Assembly (NCBI GenBank): GCA_963769765.1
Contig: CAVYNA010000006.1
Coordinates: 124,001 to 188,000 of the forward strand
From: Bog-756 sp963769765
Lineage (GTDB): Bacteria > Actinomycetota > Acidimicrobiia > Acidimicrobiales > RAAP-2
DNA length: 64,000 nucleotides
Reading direction: 5' to 3'
The notes below the pieces were generated by a model, which worked only from the letters and a program-made list of their open reading frames with translations, was not told where the DNA came from and ran no database searches. Within the stretch, counting starts at the first letter, position 1. Each line of letters starts with the position of its first letter. Shown piece by piece: positions 1 through 9,025 of the stretch. A program made the translations under genes and the position numbers.

Positions 1-554
1 TAGAAGTTGGTGTTGGGCACCTTGATGGCGCCCGGCACGAGCGGCTCGAAGGGTGTCTTGATGTCGGCGAGGCCGGTGATCGAGAGCGCGCCCATCGTCG
101 CGCCGTGGTAGGCGATGTGGCGGCTGATCACCTTGGTCCGGTTCGGCTCGCCGGTGAGCCGGAAGTACTGCCGGGCCAGCTTCCAGGCCGACTCGACCGC
201 CTCGGAGCCACCGGTCGTGAAGAAGATGCGATTGCAGTCACCCGGCGTGAGGTCGGCGAGCCGGTCGGCCAGCTCGACGGCCATCGGGTGGGCGTAACTC
301 CACACCGGGAAGTACGCGAGCGTCTCGGCCTGGGTGGCGGCCGCTTCGGCGAGCTCGGTCCGACCGTGGCCGATCTGGCTGGTGAACAGACCTGACAGCC
401 CGTCGAGGTACCGCTTGCCGTGCTGGTCGTAGACCCAGACTCCCTCCCCGCGGACGATGACCGGGATGTCGCCACCGTCCGCTGCCATCCGCGTGAAGTG
501 CATCCAGAGATGGCGGCGGGCGGCTTCTTGCAGAGAATCGTCCGATCTGGTCAT
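1..554 (-). CDS. Class III aminotransferase (SpuC/putrescine-type), N-terminal part
   Basis: The first 184 codons of a PLP-dependent fold-type I class III aminotransferase run off the left edge. Visible are the N-terminal segment with the glycine-rich 'YLDGLSGLF' region, the cofactor-phosphate motif FFTTGGSEAVE and the YHGATMGALS segment. The PLP lysine lies outside the window. The family transaminates omega-amino groups such as putrescine, GABA or lysine, often with pyruvate as acceptor. The ATG overlaps the stop of the upstream Lrp gene (ATGA), so the two are co-transcribed. The neighbouring aldehyde dehydrogenase and alanine dehydrogenase fit an amine-to-acid pathway; the exact substrate is inferred only. 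Confidence 0.85.
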   Translation of the reverse strand, partial: MTRSDDSLQEAARRHLWMHFTRMAADGGDIPVIVRGEGVWVYDQHGKRYLDGLSGLFTSQIGHGRTELAEAAATQAETLAYFPVWSYAHPMAVELADRLADLTPGDCNRIFFTTGGSEAVESAWKLARQYFRLTGEPNRTKVISRHIAYHGATMGALSITGLADIKTPFEPLVPGAIKVPNTNF

Positions 555-1030
555 CGAGTCCCCCAGGTGTACGTCTGCTTGGTCAGCTTCAGATACATGA
601 ACGTCTCGGCGTCACGGACGCCGGGAATCTTCCGGATCACGCCGTTCAACAGGTCGAGGATCGCACTCTCGTCCTCGCAGACGAGCTCGACGAGGATGTC
701 GAAGGAGCCCGCACACATCACGACGTAGTCGATGGCTGCGATGGCGGCGAGCTTCTCGGCGACGTCGCGTGCGTCGCCGTCGGTGCGGATGCCGACCATC
801 GCCTGGCTGCGGAACCCGATCTGGAGCGGGTCGGTCACCGCCACGATCTGGATGACGCCGGCCTCGCGCATCTTCTGCACCCGCTGCCGGACAGCCGCCT
901 CCGAGAGCCCGACCGCCTCGGCAATCGCACCGTAGGTGCGGCGCCCGTCTTGTTGGAGCTCCTCGACGATCGCCTTGTTGACGGCGTCGAGCAGACCGTT
1001 CGGCGGTGTCGACGGGTAGGACGCGCTCAT
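551..1030 (-). CDS. Lrp/AsnC family transcriptional regulator
   Basis: A 159-residue one-domain-plus-RAM regulator. Residues about 15-60 form an AsnC-type winged helix (AIVEELQQDGRRTYGAIAEA, then SEAAVRQRVQKMREAG). The remainder is the effector-binding RAM domain with the expected alternating beta/alpha pattern. Length is typical for the family. It overlaps the downstream aminotransferase by four bases and is divergent from the aldehyde dehydrogenase, the usual layout for an Lrp protein that senses an amino acid and controls the adjacent catabolic genes. Mycobacteria have a similar Lrp next to lysine epsilon-aminotransferase. Effector not determinable from sequence. Confidence 0.93.
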   Translation of the reverse strand: MSASYPSTPPNGLLDAVNKAIVEELQQDGRRTYGAIAEAVGLSEAAVRQRVQKMREAGVIQIVAVTDPLQIGFRSQAMVGIRTDGDARDVAEKLAAIAAIDYVVMCAGSFDILVELVCEDESAILDLLNGVIRKIPGVRDAETFMYLKLTKQTYTWGTR

Positions 1031-1099
1031 CGGCGGACGACCGGGACGTGAACCGGGATGGTTCCGGACGAGCAGGGGCGGAGGGTGCGCGGCACGTCC

Positions 1100-1150
1100 A
1101 TTTCGAATTGGTTATAGCAGTTTGCGCAAGAAATTGGGAGAATTTCGAAT
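1100..1150. promoter_or_regulatory. AT-rich divergent control region with repeated ATTTCGAAT and TTGCGCAA dyad
   Basis: The 269-base gap between lrp and the aldehyde dehydrogenase contains an AT-rich island unusual for this genome. ATTTCGAAT occurs at 1100-1108 and again at 1142-1150, exactly 42 bases apart (four helical turns), and the perfect palindrome TTGCGCAA lies between them at 1122-1129. Phased short palindromic sites are typical of Lrp/AsnC operators, so this is a candidate autoregulatory and divergent operator. Function is inferred. Confidence 0.45.
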
Positions 1151-1299
1151 GAATTCGTGGCAGACCGGAAAATCTCTTCGGAAAAAGCTTGTCTCACGGC
1201 AATTCTTCGGTCACTATGAGCGTGCGAGCAGTCGATGGACGGCCGGGCGTGAGTGGGGCCCCGGTCGAGTGGGAGTCGTGACAGCCCAGGGGAGTGGGG

Positions 1300-2753
1300 A
1301 TGGCCAAGCAGGAGGCAGGTGCCACCGGTCGACAGGTGGCGAACTTCGTCGGTGGCGAGTCCGTGGCGACCGTCGACGGAGGTTCGGCGATGATCGTCGA
1401 TCCGAGTACTGGTGATCCGTACCTCGAGGCCCCGGTGTCGGGCCGGAAGGACATCGACGTGGCAATGGCCGCCGCAGCGGCCGCATTCCCCACCTGGCGC
1501 GACGCCACGCCGTCCGAACGCAGCCTCGCCCTCTTCCGAATCGCCGACGCGATCGAGGCGCGGGGGAAGAGCTCGTGCGTGTCGAGTGCGAGAACACCGG
1601 GAAACCGATCGCGGTCACGATGGCCGAGGAGCTGCCCGCGCTCGTCGACCAGATCCGGTTCTTCGCCACGGCGGCCCGTCAACTCGACGGCAGGTCCGCC
1701 GGCGAGTACCTGAAGGACCACACCTCGTTCGTCCGGCGGGAGCCGATCGGGGTCTGTGCGGCGGTCACGCCCTGGAATTACCCGCTGATGATGGCGGTGT
1801 GGAAGTGGGCGCCGGCGATCGCAGCCGGAAACACGATGGTGCTCAAGCCGTCCGACACGACGCCCGCGTCGACGGTGCTCATGGCCGAGATCGCGTCCGA
1901 ATTCCTGCCGGCGGGCGCACTCAACGTCGTCTGCGGCGACCGCGACACCGGGCGGCTGCTCGTCGAGCACCCCACCCCGGCCATGGTGTCGGTGACCGGC
2001 AGCGTCCGCGCGGGCATGGAGGTGGCGTCCGCTGCGGCGCCGGGTGTCAAGCGGGTCCACCTCGAGCTCGGTGGCAAGGCGCCGGTGGTGGTCTTCGACG
2101 ACGCGGACATCGCGGCCGCGGCCGAGGGCATCGCGATCGGCGGCTACTTCAACGCCGGCCAGGACTGCACCGCGGCCACCCGGGTGCTCGCCGGTCCGGG
2201 TGTCTACGATGACTTCGTGGCGGCCCTCACCGAGCAGGCTGAGGCCCAGACGGTCGGTGGCCTCGACGTCGAGGATGCCGATTTCGGGCCCCTCAACAAC
2301 GCCAACCAGCTCGAGCGGCTGGTCGGCTTCTTCGATCGCACACCCGCCCACGCCGAGGTGGTGACGGGTGGCTCCCGGGTCGGCACACGCGGCTACCTCT
2401 TCGCGCCGACCGTCGTTGCCGGTCTCGAGCAGGGCGACGAAATGATCCAAGAGGAGATGTTCGGCCCGGCAATCACCGTCCAGCGGTTCGTCGACGAGGA
2501 GTCGGCGATCGAGTGGGCCAACGGCGTGCGCTACGGCCTGGCCTCCAGCGTGTGGACTCGCGACCACGGCCGGGCGATGCGGATGGCCAAGGCGCTCGAC
2601 TTCGGCTGCGTGTGGATCAACACCCACATTCCGATCGTCGCCGAGATGCCACACGGGGGGTTCAAGCAGTCCGGCTACGGCAAGGACCTCTCGTCCTACG
2701 GGTTCGAGGACTACACGAGGATCAAGCATGTGATGAGCTACATCGCAGGCTGA
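1300..2753 (+). CDS. Aldehyde dehydrogenase (gamma-aminobutyraldehyde dehydrogenase-like), frameshifted as read
   Basis: NAD(P)-dependent aldehyde dehydrogenase, most like the PatD/YdcW type that oxidises 4-aminobutyraldehyde to GABA (C-terminal GGFKQSGYGKDLSSYGFEDY). Two reading frames are needed. The N-terminal ~89 residues start at ATG 1300 (AGGGGAG upstream). The remainder, intact from about 1567, holds PWNYP, the catalytic Glu in HLELGGKAP and the catalytic Cys in NAGQDCTAATR. The break is at the G5 run 1562-1566; one extra G would give a continuous 484-residue protein of normal family length and restore the expected EELVRVECENTGKP. Either a real mutation or a homopolymer sequencing error. 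If truly broken, translation could only restart near 1575 and would lack part of the NAD domain. Followed by permease and alanine dehydrogenase genes. Confidence 0.85.
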
Positions 2754-2803
2754 GCAATGGCACGCGGGGCGACCAGACCAGTTACCAACTTGGGGAGGCG
2801 AAG

Positions 2804-4327
2804 ATGACGACGGATGCCGATGCCGATCTGCTAGCTGGCGGGGTTCCGCCCGAGGTACCCGGCCCGTTCGGGGCACCGGTACCGAGCGACGAAGCGGGCG
2901 CGACGCTCCGCGCCGACACGCTCAACCTGTTCGACTCGACGGTGGTCGCCGTCTCCTCGGTCGCGCCGGCCTACACATTGGCGGCCACCATGGCGGTGCT
3001 GTTCCTCACCACGGGTATCGGCTATGCCGGCCCGTCCATCATCTGGATGTCGTTCGTCGTGGTGCTCTTCATCGCCATCGCCTACTTCCACCTCAACCGT
3101 CGCGACCCGGACTGCGGGGCGTCCTATGCCTGGCTGTCGAAGCTGGTGAGCCCCTACGTGGGCTGGTTCAACGGGTGGGTACAGGTCGCCACCAGCGTCC
3201 TGTTCTGCGTCTCGGCTCCGATCGTGGCCGGTCAGTACACGCTCCAGCTCTTCAACGAGTGGGGCTGGATCTCGGCGTCGACGGCCGCGTCGGTGGGGAC
3301 TGCCGCGGTTGCGGCCGCGTTCTGGCTGGCGCTGATCACCTTCATCTGCATCTGGGGCATCCGGTGGACGAGCAACTTCCAGTGGCTCCTCCTCATCATC
3401 GAGTACACGGCGGTCATCGGCTTCTCGATCTGGGGGATCGTCAAGGTCGCCGTCTCACATCCCAAGGGCTCGACCGGCTTCCACGTCGGTTGGCTCAACC
3501 CGTTCTCGCTCTCGGGCTTCGGTGCACTGACCGCGGGAATCGTCCTCGGGGCGTTCTTCTTCTGGGGCTGGGACACCGCCGCCAATCTCAACGAGGAGTC
3601 GAAGAACCGGACGAAGATCCCCGGACAGGCCGGGGTCATCTCGATGTTCCTGCTGCTGCTCGTCTTCGGGTTGAACATCGTCGCCGCCCAGATGCTCCTT
3701 CCGGCGAGCGCGTGGAACGCGAATCAGTCGACGATCCTGCTCTACTTCGCACAGCAGGCGGCCGGACACTGGGCCGGCTACATCATGCTGATCGCCGTCC
3801 TCTCGTCGACGGTGGCGACCACCCAGACCACCCTGTTGCCGGCGGCGCGCATCACCCTTTCGATGTCTCGTGACAAGGTCTTCCCGCACGTGTTCGGGAG
3901 CATCCAGGGCAAGCTCAAGACGCCGATGGTCGGCACTCTCATCTTGGCCTTCCTCTCGTTGATGGGTATCGTGCTCGTGTCCAACGTGAGCTCGGTGAGC
4001 ACGGTCTTCGGCCATCTCATCTCGAGCATCGGGGTCCTGATCGCGTTCTACTACGGGGTGACCGGCATCACCTGCGCGTGGGCATATCGGAAGGTTGCGT
4101 TCCAGAGCACCCGGTTCTTCTTCACCGGGATCCTCCTGCCGTTCCTCGGCGGCGCCGCGCTGTTGTGGGTCGGATACGAGGTGATCAAGGCGGCGGGTTG
4201 GAGCGGGGCCGGCGCCGACATCGTCACCTTGCTGCTGGGCATCCCATTGGTGATCATCGCAAGGGTGACCACGAAGGGCGGCTTCTTCAAGACCAAGCCG
4301 ATCGCCTACGCGGAGATCGGCGAGTAA
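2804..4327 (+). CDS. APC family amino acid/amine permease
   Basis: 507-residue inner-membrane transporter of the amino acid-polyamine-organocation superfamily. About 12 hydrophobic segments are visible from residue ~40, beginning with the family's conserved first helix (LNLFDSTVVAVSSVAPAYTLA) and a later FFFWGWDTAANLNEESKN segment typical of helix 6 and its loop. ATG 2804 is chosen because GGGGAGG sits about six bases upstream; the open frame continues much further 5' but only inside the aldehyde dehydrogenase. It lies between that gene and ald, so it probably imports the amine or amino acid degraded by this locus. Substrate unknown. Confidence 0.9.
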   Translation: MTTDADADLLAGGVPPEVPGPFGAPVPSDEAGATLRADTLNLFDSTVVAVSSVAPAYTLAATMAVLFLTTGIGYAGPSIIWMSFVVVLFIAIAYFHLNRRDPDCGASYAWLSKLVSPYVGWFNGWVQVATSVLFCVSAPIVAGQYTLQLFNEWGWISASTAASVGTAAVAAAFWLALITFICIWGIRWTSNFQWLLLIIEYTAVIGFSIWGIVKVAVSHPKGSTGFHVGWLNPFSLSGFGALTAGIVLGAFFFWGWDTAANLNEESKNRTKIPGQAGVISMFLLLLVFGLNIVAAQMLLPASAWNANQSTILLYFAQQAAGHWAGYIMLIAVLSSTVATTQTTLLPAARITLSMSRDKVFPHVFGSIQGKLKTPMVGTLILAFLSLMGIVLVSNVSSVSTVFGHLISSIGVLIAFYYGVTGITCAWAYRKVAFQSTRFFFTGILLPFLGGAALLWVGYEVIKAAGWSGAGADIVTLLLGIPLVIIARVTTKGGFFKTKPIAYAEIGE

Positions 4328-4373
4328 GGGGCCGACGGATCTCCCCGTCGCCGAAAGGACCGGTGGCCCCGAC

Positions 4374-5495
4374 GTGATCGTCGGCGTTCCGAAGGAGTTG
4401 AAGAAGGACGAATACCGGGTGGCGATCTCGCCGGCCGGGGTGCGCGAGCTCACCGCCGCGGGTCATACGGTCCTCGTCGAGCACGACGCGGGGTCGGGCT
4501 CGGCCATCCCGGATGGGGACTTCGTCGCGACGGGGGCGAAGATCGTCGAGGACGTCGACGACATCTGGGCGTCTTCCGATCTCGTGCTCGGGGTCAAAGA
4601 GCCCATCGAGAGCGAGTACCCGCGACTCTCGGCCGGTGCGGACCAGGTGCTCTTCACCTACCTGCACCTCGCGGCCTCCCGGGCCTGCACCGAGGCGCTG
4701 CTCGCCGCCGGCAACACGGCCATCGCCTACGAGACGGTCCGCCTTCCCGACGGATCGTTGCCGCTCCTCACCCCGATGAGCGAGGTGGCCGGCCGGATGG
4801 CCCCTCTGGTCGGTGCCCACCACCTCATGCGGCCCGGTGGAGGGCGCGGCACGCTGGTCTGCGGCGTGCCGGGCGTCCGCTGCGCAAAGGTGGTCATCCT
4901 CGGGGCCGGGGTGGCCGGCATGGCCGCGGCCACCCTGGCGGTCGGGATGCACTCGGAGGTCTACGTCCTCGACCGGAACCTCGAGCGCCTCCGCCAGGTC
5001 GACCACCACTTCCGTGGTGCGCTCGAGACGGTTGCCTCGAGCGCCCACGCGATCGAGGAGACCTGCATCGACGCCGACATCGTGATCGGGGCGGTGCTCG
5101 TCTTCGGGGCGAAGGCGCCCAAGCTGGTCTCCGACGAGCTCGTCGCCTCCATGCGCCAGGGCTCGGTGCTCGTGGACATCTCCGTCGACCAGGGCGGCTG
5201 CTTCGAGTCGACCCATCCGACCACCCACTCCGACCCGACCTTCGAGGTCAACGGCTCGCTCTTCTACTGCGTCGCCAACATGCCCGGTGCGGTCCCGCAC
5301 TCCTCGACCCACACGCTGGTCAACGCGACCCTCCCCTACGTGGTCGAGATCGCGAATCGCGGCTGGAAGGGCGCGGTCAGGGCCGACCCCGCGCTCGCCG
5401 AAGGAGTCAACGTCGCGGAGGGCGCGGTCGTCTGCAAGCCGGTCGCGGCGGCCCATGGGATGACGGCCCGACCGCTCGCCGCGATGCTCGACTGA
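4374..5495 (+). CDS. ald: Alanine dehydrogenase
   Basis: 373 residues, the usual Ald length. Catalyses reversible NAD-dependent oxidative deamination of L-alanine to pyruvate and ammonium in the cytoplasm. Diagnostic features: GVPKELKKDEYRVAISPAGV at the N-terminus with the pyruvate-binding Arg, the Lys of GVKEP, the His of YLHLAAS, the Rossmann GAGVAGMAAA loop and the C-terminal region with NMPGAVPHSSTHTL. Starts at GTG 4374. As last gene of the amine-catabolism cluster it would return pyruvate to a pyruvate-dependent transaminase. Convergent with the alcohol dehydrogenase downstream. Confidence 0.96.
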   Translation: MIVGVPKELKKDEYRVAISPAGVRELTAAGHTVLVEHDAGSGSAIPDGDFVATGAKIVEDVDDIWASSDLVLGVKEPIESEYPRLSAGADQVLFTYLHLAASRACTEALLAAGNTAIAYETVRLPDGSLPLLTPMSEVAGRMAPLVGAHHLMRPGGGRGTLVCGVPGVRCAKVVILGAGVAGMAAATLAVGMHSEVYVLDRNLERLRQVDHHFRGALETVASSAHAIEETCIDADIVIGAVLVFGAKAPKLVSDELVASMRQGSVLVDISVDQGGCFESTHPTTHSDPTFEVNGSLFYCVANMPGAVPHSSTHTLVNATLPYVVEIANRGWKGAVRADPALAEGVNVAEGAVVCKPVAAAHGMTARPLAAMLD

Positions 5496-5554
5496 GCCGG
5501 TCCGACTCCTCAGGTCGGTGACGGCCTTCGCGGGACCAGATCGTGTCGGGCGGG

Positions 5555-6667
5555 CTACTCGTAGATGAGGACACCGCGGATGTTGCGGCCTTCGAGCATG
5601 TCCGCGTAGCCCTGGTTGATGTCCTCGAGCTTGTAGGTGCGGGTGATCATGCCGTCGAGGTCGAGCTGACCCTGCTCGTAGAGGCGGAGCAGGTGCGGGA
5701 TGTCGTAGCGCATGCTCGCCGAGCCGAAGATCGTGCCGACGATCTGCTTTTCGAGAATGGTCAGCCAGGTGAGGGAGAGCGTGATCTCCGTCTCGGCCAT
5801 CGGGTGGATGTTGGTCACGACGACCCGGCCGCGCTTGGCCGTCAGCTGCATGACGGGCTCCATCAGCGAGCCGTCGCCCACTCCCATGGTCATGATGACC
5901 TTGTCGGCGTTCTTCCCCCAGGTGACCTCGTTGACCAGCGCGGTGGCCTCCTCGATGCTCGCAGCGGTGTGGGTCGCCCCGAAGCGCAGGGCCTGGTCCC
6001 GCTTGAACTCGAGCGGATCGACGGCGAAGATCCGCTCGGCGCCGGCGAGGCGGGCGCCCTGGACGGCCGACATGCCGACGCCGCCGATGCCGATGACCAC
6101 GACGTCGTCGCCGGGTCGGACCTCGGCCGCATAGACGGCCGATCCCCAGCCGGTGGTCACGCCGCAGCCCACCAGGCAGGCCCTGTCGAGCGGGTAGTGG
6201 TCGAGGATCTTCACGCAGGACGCCTGGTTGACGACCGTGTGCTTGGCGAACGTCCCGAGGCAGACCATCGTCGCGAGATCCGTGCCGTCGGCGGCGTGGT
6301 GCCGGTAGGTACCGTCGATCTGCCCGCCGAGCATCAATTGTGCGCCGACGTCGCAGAGGTTCGAGTGACCCCTCGCGCACGACGGGCACTTGCCGCACGC
6401 CGGCACGAAGCCGAACACGACGTGGTCGCCGGGTGCGAGGCCCTCGACCCCCGGGCCGACCTCCTCGACGACACCCGCGCCCTCGTGGCCACCGATGATC
6501 GGGTAGACGCCACCGAGGTCGCCCGTCCGCAGGTGTTCGTCACTGTGGCACATGCCCGACGCGGCGATCCGGACCAGCACCTCGCCGGTCTTCGGCGGGT
6601 CGAGCTCGATCGTCTCGACGCTCCAGTCCTGGCCCATCCCCCACAGGATTGCTGCCTCGGTCTCCAT
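5555..6667 (-). CDS. NDMA-dependent / zinc-containing alcohol dehydrogenase
   Basis: 370-residue medium-chain dehydrogenase/reductase of the class III-like actinobacterial type (NDMA-dependent family with tightly bound nicotinamide cofactor). Catalytic zinc ligands are in GMCHSDE and GGHEGAGVVE; the structural zinc loop CGKCPSCARGHSNLC carries all four cysteines; the Rossmann motif is IGIGGVGMSAVQ. ATG 6667 is preferred over the ATG six bases upstream because GGGAGGG then has proper spacing. Likely oxidises primary alcohols in the cytoplasm; substrate unknown. Stands alone on the minus strand. Confidence 0.92.
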   Translation of the reverse strand: METEAAILWGMGQDWSVETIELDPPKTGEVLVRIAASGMCHSDEHLRTGDLGGVYPIIGGHEGAGVVEEVGPGVEGLAPGDHVVFGFVPACGKCPSCARGHSNLCDVGAQLMLGGQIDGTYRHHAADGTDLATMVCLGTFAKHTVVNQASCVKILDHYPLDRACLVGCGVTTGWGSAVYAAEVRPGDDVVVIGIGGVGMSAVQGARLAGAERIFAVDPLEFKRDQALRFGATHTAASIEEATALVNEVTWGKNADKVIMTMGVGDGSLMEPVMQLTAKRGRVVVTNIHPMAETEITLSLTWLTILEKQIVGTIFGSASMRYDIPHLLRLYEQGQLDLDGMITRTYKLEDINQGYADMLEGRNIRGVLIYE

Positions 6668-6763
6668 GGTCATCCCTCCCGATCCGTGTCCGCTTGCCGG
6701 CCCCCGATGCTCGCACACTTCTCGAGACGTGGTCGGTGCCGGCCCTGCCGGTCGGCCATCGGC

Positions 6764-7483
6764 TCAGCCGTCACGGCGCTCGTCGATTGGAACCGAGCCC
6801 GGAGCGATTCGGCCTTCTCGGACGTGGAGGGGGAGTCGGATGCCCGCCCGGAGTGCGGGGTCGGCCTCCGGCTCGCCGCGCACCACCTCGAGCGGGATCA
6901 CGCCCGCCCACACGTCGAGTGCGGCGTCGGGGCCGTCCGAGTCCCCCGGTGGGCCGCTCCGCACCTTCACCGAGGCACTCTCGAGCGGGAGGCGGAGCAC
7001 CGTGGTCGCGGCGAGCTCCTTCATGGAGGGCGACCGCACGTAGCCCCACTGGCCGGGAGCCGCCTGCTCGCTGATGGCCCGGAGCCCGGCGAGCTTGTCC
7101 TCGCGGCCGGCGAGCAGCTCGGGCAGACCGAAGACCATCGCGCAGCGATAGTTGACCGAGTGCTCGAAGACGGAGCGCGCGAGGACCAGACCGTCGACGT
7201 GGGTGACGGTCACGCAGACCGGCACCGGCGCCTTGGCCGTGCGCAGGCTGCGGCTGGCCGCCGAGCCGTGGACGAAGAGGTCGTCACCCGAGCGGCCGTA
7301 GCTGGTCGGCACCACCATCGGTGCGCCGTCGACGACGAGGCCGAGGTGGCACACGAAGCCCGCGTCGAGCACGGCGTGGAGATCGGCCTTCCGGTGCAGA
7401 CCGCGCTCGGGCATCCTCCGGAGCCGGGTCCGGACGGTGACCGAGAGCGTGTCGTCGTCGTTGGGCGGCGGAGCCTCGGGCAT
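6764..7483 (-). CDS. Pyridoxamine 5'-phosphate oxidase family protein (NimA-like flavin split barrel)
   Basis: 239 residues. The start PERGLHRKADLHAVLDAGFVCHLGLVVDGAPMV is characteristic of the NimA/PPOX-like family, which folds as a flavin-binding split beta-barrel. The motif VVPTSYGRSGDDLFVHGSAASR contributes to FMN binding. Members range from nitroimidazole reductases to uncharacterised flavin or F420 proteins, so the reaction cannot be fixed. It is divergent from the alpha/beta hydrolase at 7579. Confidence 0.85.
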   Translation of the reverse strand: MPEAPPPNDDDTLSVTVRTRLRRMPERGLHRKADLHAVLDAGFVCHLGLVVDGAPMVVPTSYGRSGDDLFVHGSAASRSLRTAKAPVPVCVTVTHVDGLVLARSVFEHSVNYRCAMVFGLPELLAGREDKLAGLRAISEQAAPGQWGYVRSPSMKELAATTVLRLPLESASVKVRSGPPGDSDGPDAALDVWAGVIPLEVVRGEPEADPALRAGIRLPLHVREGRIAPGSVPIDERRDG

Positions 7484-7578
7484 GCGACGATTGTCCCACG
7501 GGCCGTGCAGTGGTCCGCCCGGGCCAGTGGCTCCAGTGGTGAGGAGCCGGCGACTCCCGTCGTGAGGAAGGAGCTTGC

Positions 7579-8397
7579 GTGCAGATCGTCAATGACGGGG
7601 TCGAGCTCGCGTTCGAGGTGACGGGAGACGGCCCGCCGGTCGTGCTGCTGCACGGCTTCCCCGACACCGGGGCCATGTGGCGGCCGCAGGCCGACGCGCT
7701 CGCCGCGGCGGGCTTCCGCGCCGTCGTGCCCGACCTCCGTGGGTACGGCGCCTCGGGCAAGCCGGAGCGGGTCGAGGAGTACTCGATGCTGCACGTGGCG
7801 GGCGACGTCCTGGCCATGCTCGACCATCTCGGCATCGAGCGGGCGCACGTCGTGGGCCACGACTGGGGCGCCGCGCTCGCCTGGGTGATGGGCTCGATGC
7901 TGCCCGACCGCGTCGACCATCTGGTCGCGCTCTCGGTCGGCCATCCCCTCGCCTTCCGCGACGCCGGCATCGAGCAGCTCGAGAAGTCGTGGTACATGCT
8001 CCTCTTCCAGTTCGAGGGAACGGCGGAGCAGTGGCTGACCGCGGACGGTTGGGCCAACTTCACGGCGTGGTGCAACCATCCCGAGGGGGATGCGGTCATC
8101 ACGACGCTCGAGAGCAACGGGTCGCTCACTCCTGCGCTCAACTGGTACCGCGCCAACATCCCGCCCGAGGCGCTCGCCGGTCCGCCGCCCGACTTCCCGG
8201 CGGTGGCGGCACCGACCATGGGCGTGTGGAGCTCGAGCGATTTCGCGCTCACCGAACGGCAGATGACCGGATCGTCCGAGTACGTGGCCGGTCCCTGGCG
8301 CTACGAGCGGATCGAGGGAGTCGGGCACTGGATCCCGATCGAGGCACCGGACGAGGTCAGCCGACTCCTCCTCGACTTCTTCCCCTCCCCGGGCTGA
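7579..8397 (+). CDS. Alpha/beta hydrolase (epoxide hydrolase-like)
   Basis: 272 residues. The oxyanion-hole motif HGFPDTGAMW is near residue 26 and the nucleophile elbow is VGHDWGAALAW, in which Asp replaces Ser, as in epoxide hydrolases and haloalkane dehalogenases. The catalytic His is near the C-terminus in EGVGHWIPIEAP. GTG start preceded by GAGGAAGGAG. Likely hydrolyses an epoxide or related small hydrophobic substrate through an aspartyl-ester intermediate. No operon partner in the same direction. Confidence 0.88.
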   Translation: MQIVNDGVELAFEVTGDGPPVVLLHGFPDTGAMWRPQADALAAAGFRAVVPDLRGYGASGKPERVEEYSMLHVAGDVLAMLDHLGIERAHVVGHDWGAALAWVMGSMLPDRVDHLVALSVGHPLAFRDAGIEQLEKSWYMLLFQFEGTAEQWLTADGWANFTAWCNHPEGDAVITTLESNGSLTPALNWYRANIPPEALAGPPPDFPAVAAPTMGVWSSSDFALTERQMTGSSEYVAGPWRYERIEGVGHWIPIEAPDEVSRLLLDFFPSPG

Positions 8398-8406
8398 CCC
8401 TGCCGC

Positions 8407-9000
8407 TCAGGTCGACGAGGTGACCGACGAGGTCGGGACCACCGTCACGTTGATCGCGAACTCACCGGGCTTGAGCACACCCTTGGACGAGGTCGTGCCC
8501 GATGCGACCTCGATGGTCCAGGTCGCACTCTTCGCCGTGAAGACGGAACCGCTCACGGACACCGTGGTGCCCGTCGAGGCCCCGGTGCTCGTCGGCACCG
8601 TCCCGGATCCGGACTGCACGTTGGAGATGGCGTAGCCCGCCGCGGAGAGCTTGTTCTGGTAGCCGGTCGTGCCCGAGGTGAGGTCGCCGGTGACCGCAAA
8701 GGCGACGTCCCAGTCGTTGCCCACCCCGCCGCCGCCGAGGACCCGGGAGCTGTCGGGCGCGGGGACCGAGCTCGGGAAGCCGGCCGGCAGCGATCCGGTG
8801 GAGCCCGAGAAGTGGTGGCCGAGGATGTTGCCGCTCACTCCGTTCTTCGAGATGTGCAGGCCGCAGCCGCCTGCGACGCACACGGCGCCCAGCGCGACGC
8901 CGCAGATCGCGGCGCGGATGGTCCGACCCGAACAGGGTGGTCTCGAGCGAAGGGAGGAGGGTTCGACGACGGGCGATGGTAGTTCGGCCCGGCGCAGCAC
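8407..9000 (-). CDS. Putative exported lipoprotein, Ser/Thr/Gly-rich, unknown function
   Basis: About 197 residues if the only convenient in-frame start, GTG at 9000, is used; the ribosome-binding site is weak so the start is uncertain. A hydrophobic stretch (AAICGVALGAVCVA) ends at a lipobox-like AGGC, predicting lipid attachment outside the membrane. The mature part contains a Ser/Gly-rich section and an apparent small beta-rich domain with repeated SGT/TGTT patterns (TVSVSGSVFTAKSATWTIEV). No known domain recognised. It follows the sulfotransferase gene by 25 bases in the same direction and may be co-transcribed. Confidence 0.6.
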   Translation of the reverse strand: MLRRAELPSPVVEPSSLRSRPPCSGRTIRAAICGVALGAVCVAGGCGLHISKNGVSGNILGHHFSGSTGSLPAGFPSSVPAPDSSRVLGGGGVGNDWDVAFAVTGDLTSGTTGYQNKLSAAGYAISNVQSGSGTVPTSTGASTGTTVSVSGSVFTAKSATWTIEVASGTTSSKGVLKPGEFAINVTVVPTSSVTSST

Positions 9001-9025
9001 CGAGGGACCCCGTCGCCGTCGCCGC

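Noticed and set aside
5502..5518. Bidirectional terminator between ald and the alcohol dehydrogenase
   Set aside because: Only a five-base stem (CCGAC/GTCGG) with a seven-base loop and no T run; too weak to annotate.
4287..7621. Long open frames of 703 (minus) and 692 (plus) codons over ald, the alcohol dehydrogenase and neighbours
   Set aside because: They mirror clearly coding frames with recognised motifs and contain no recognisable sequence of their own.
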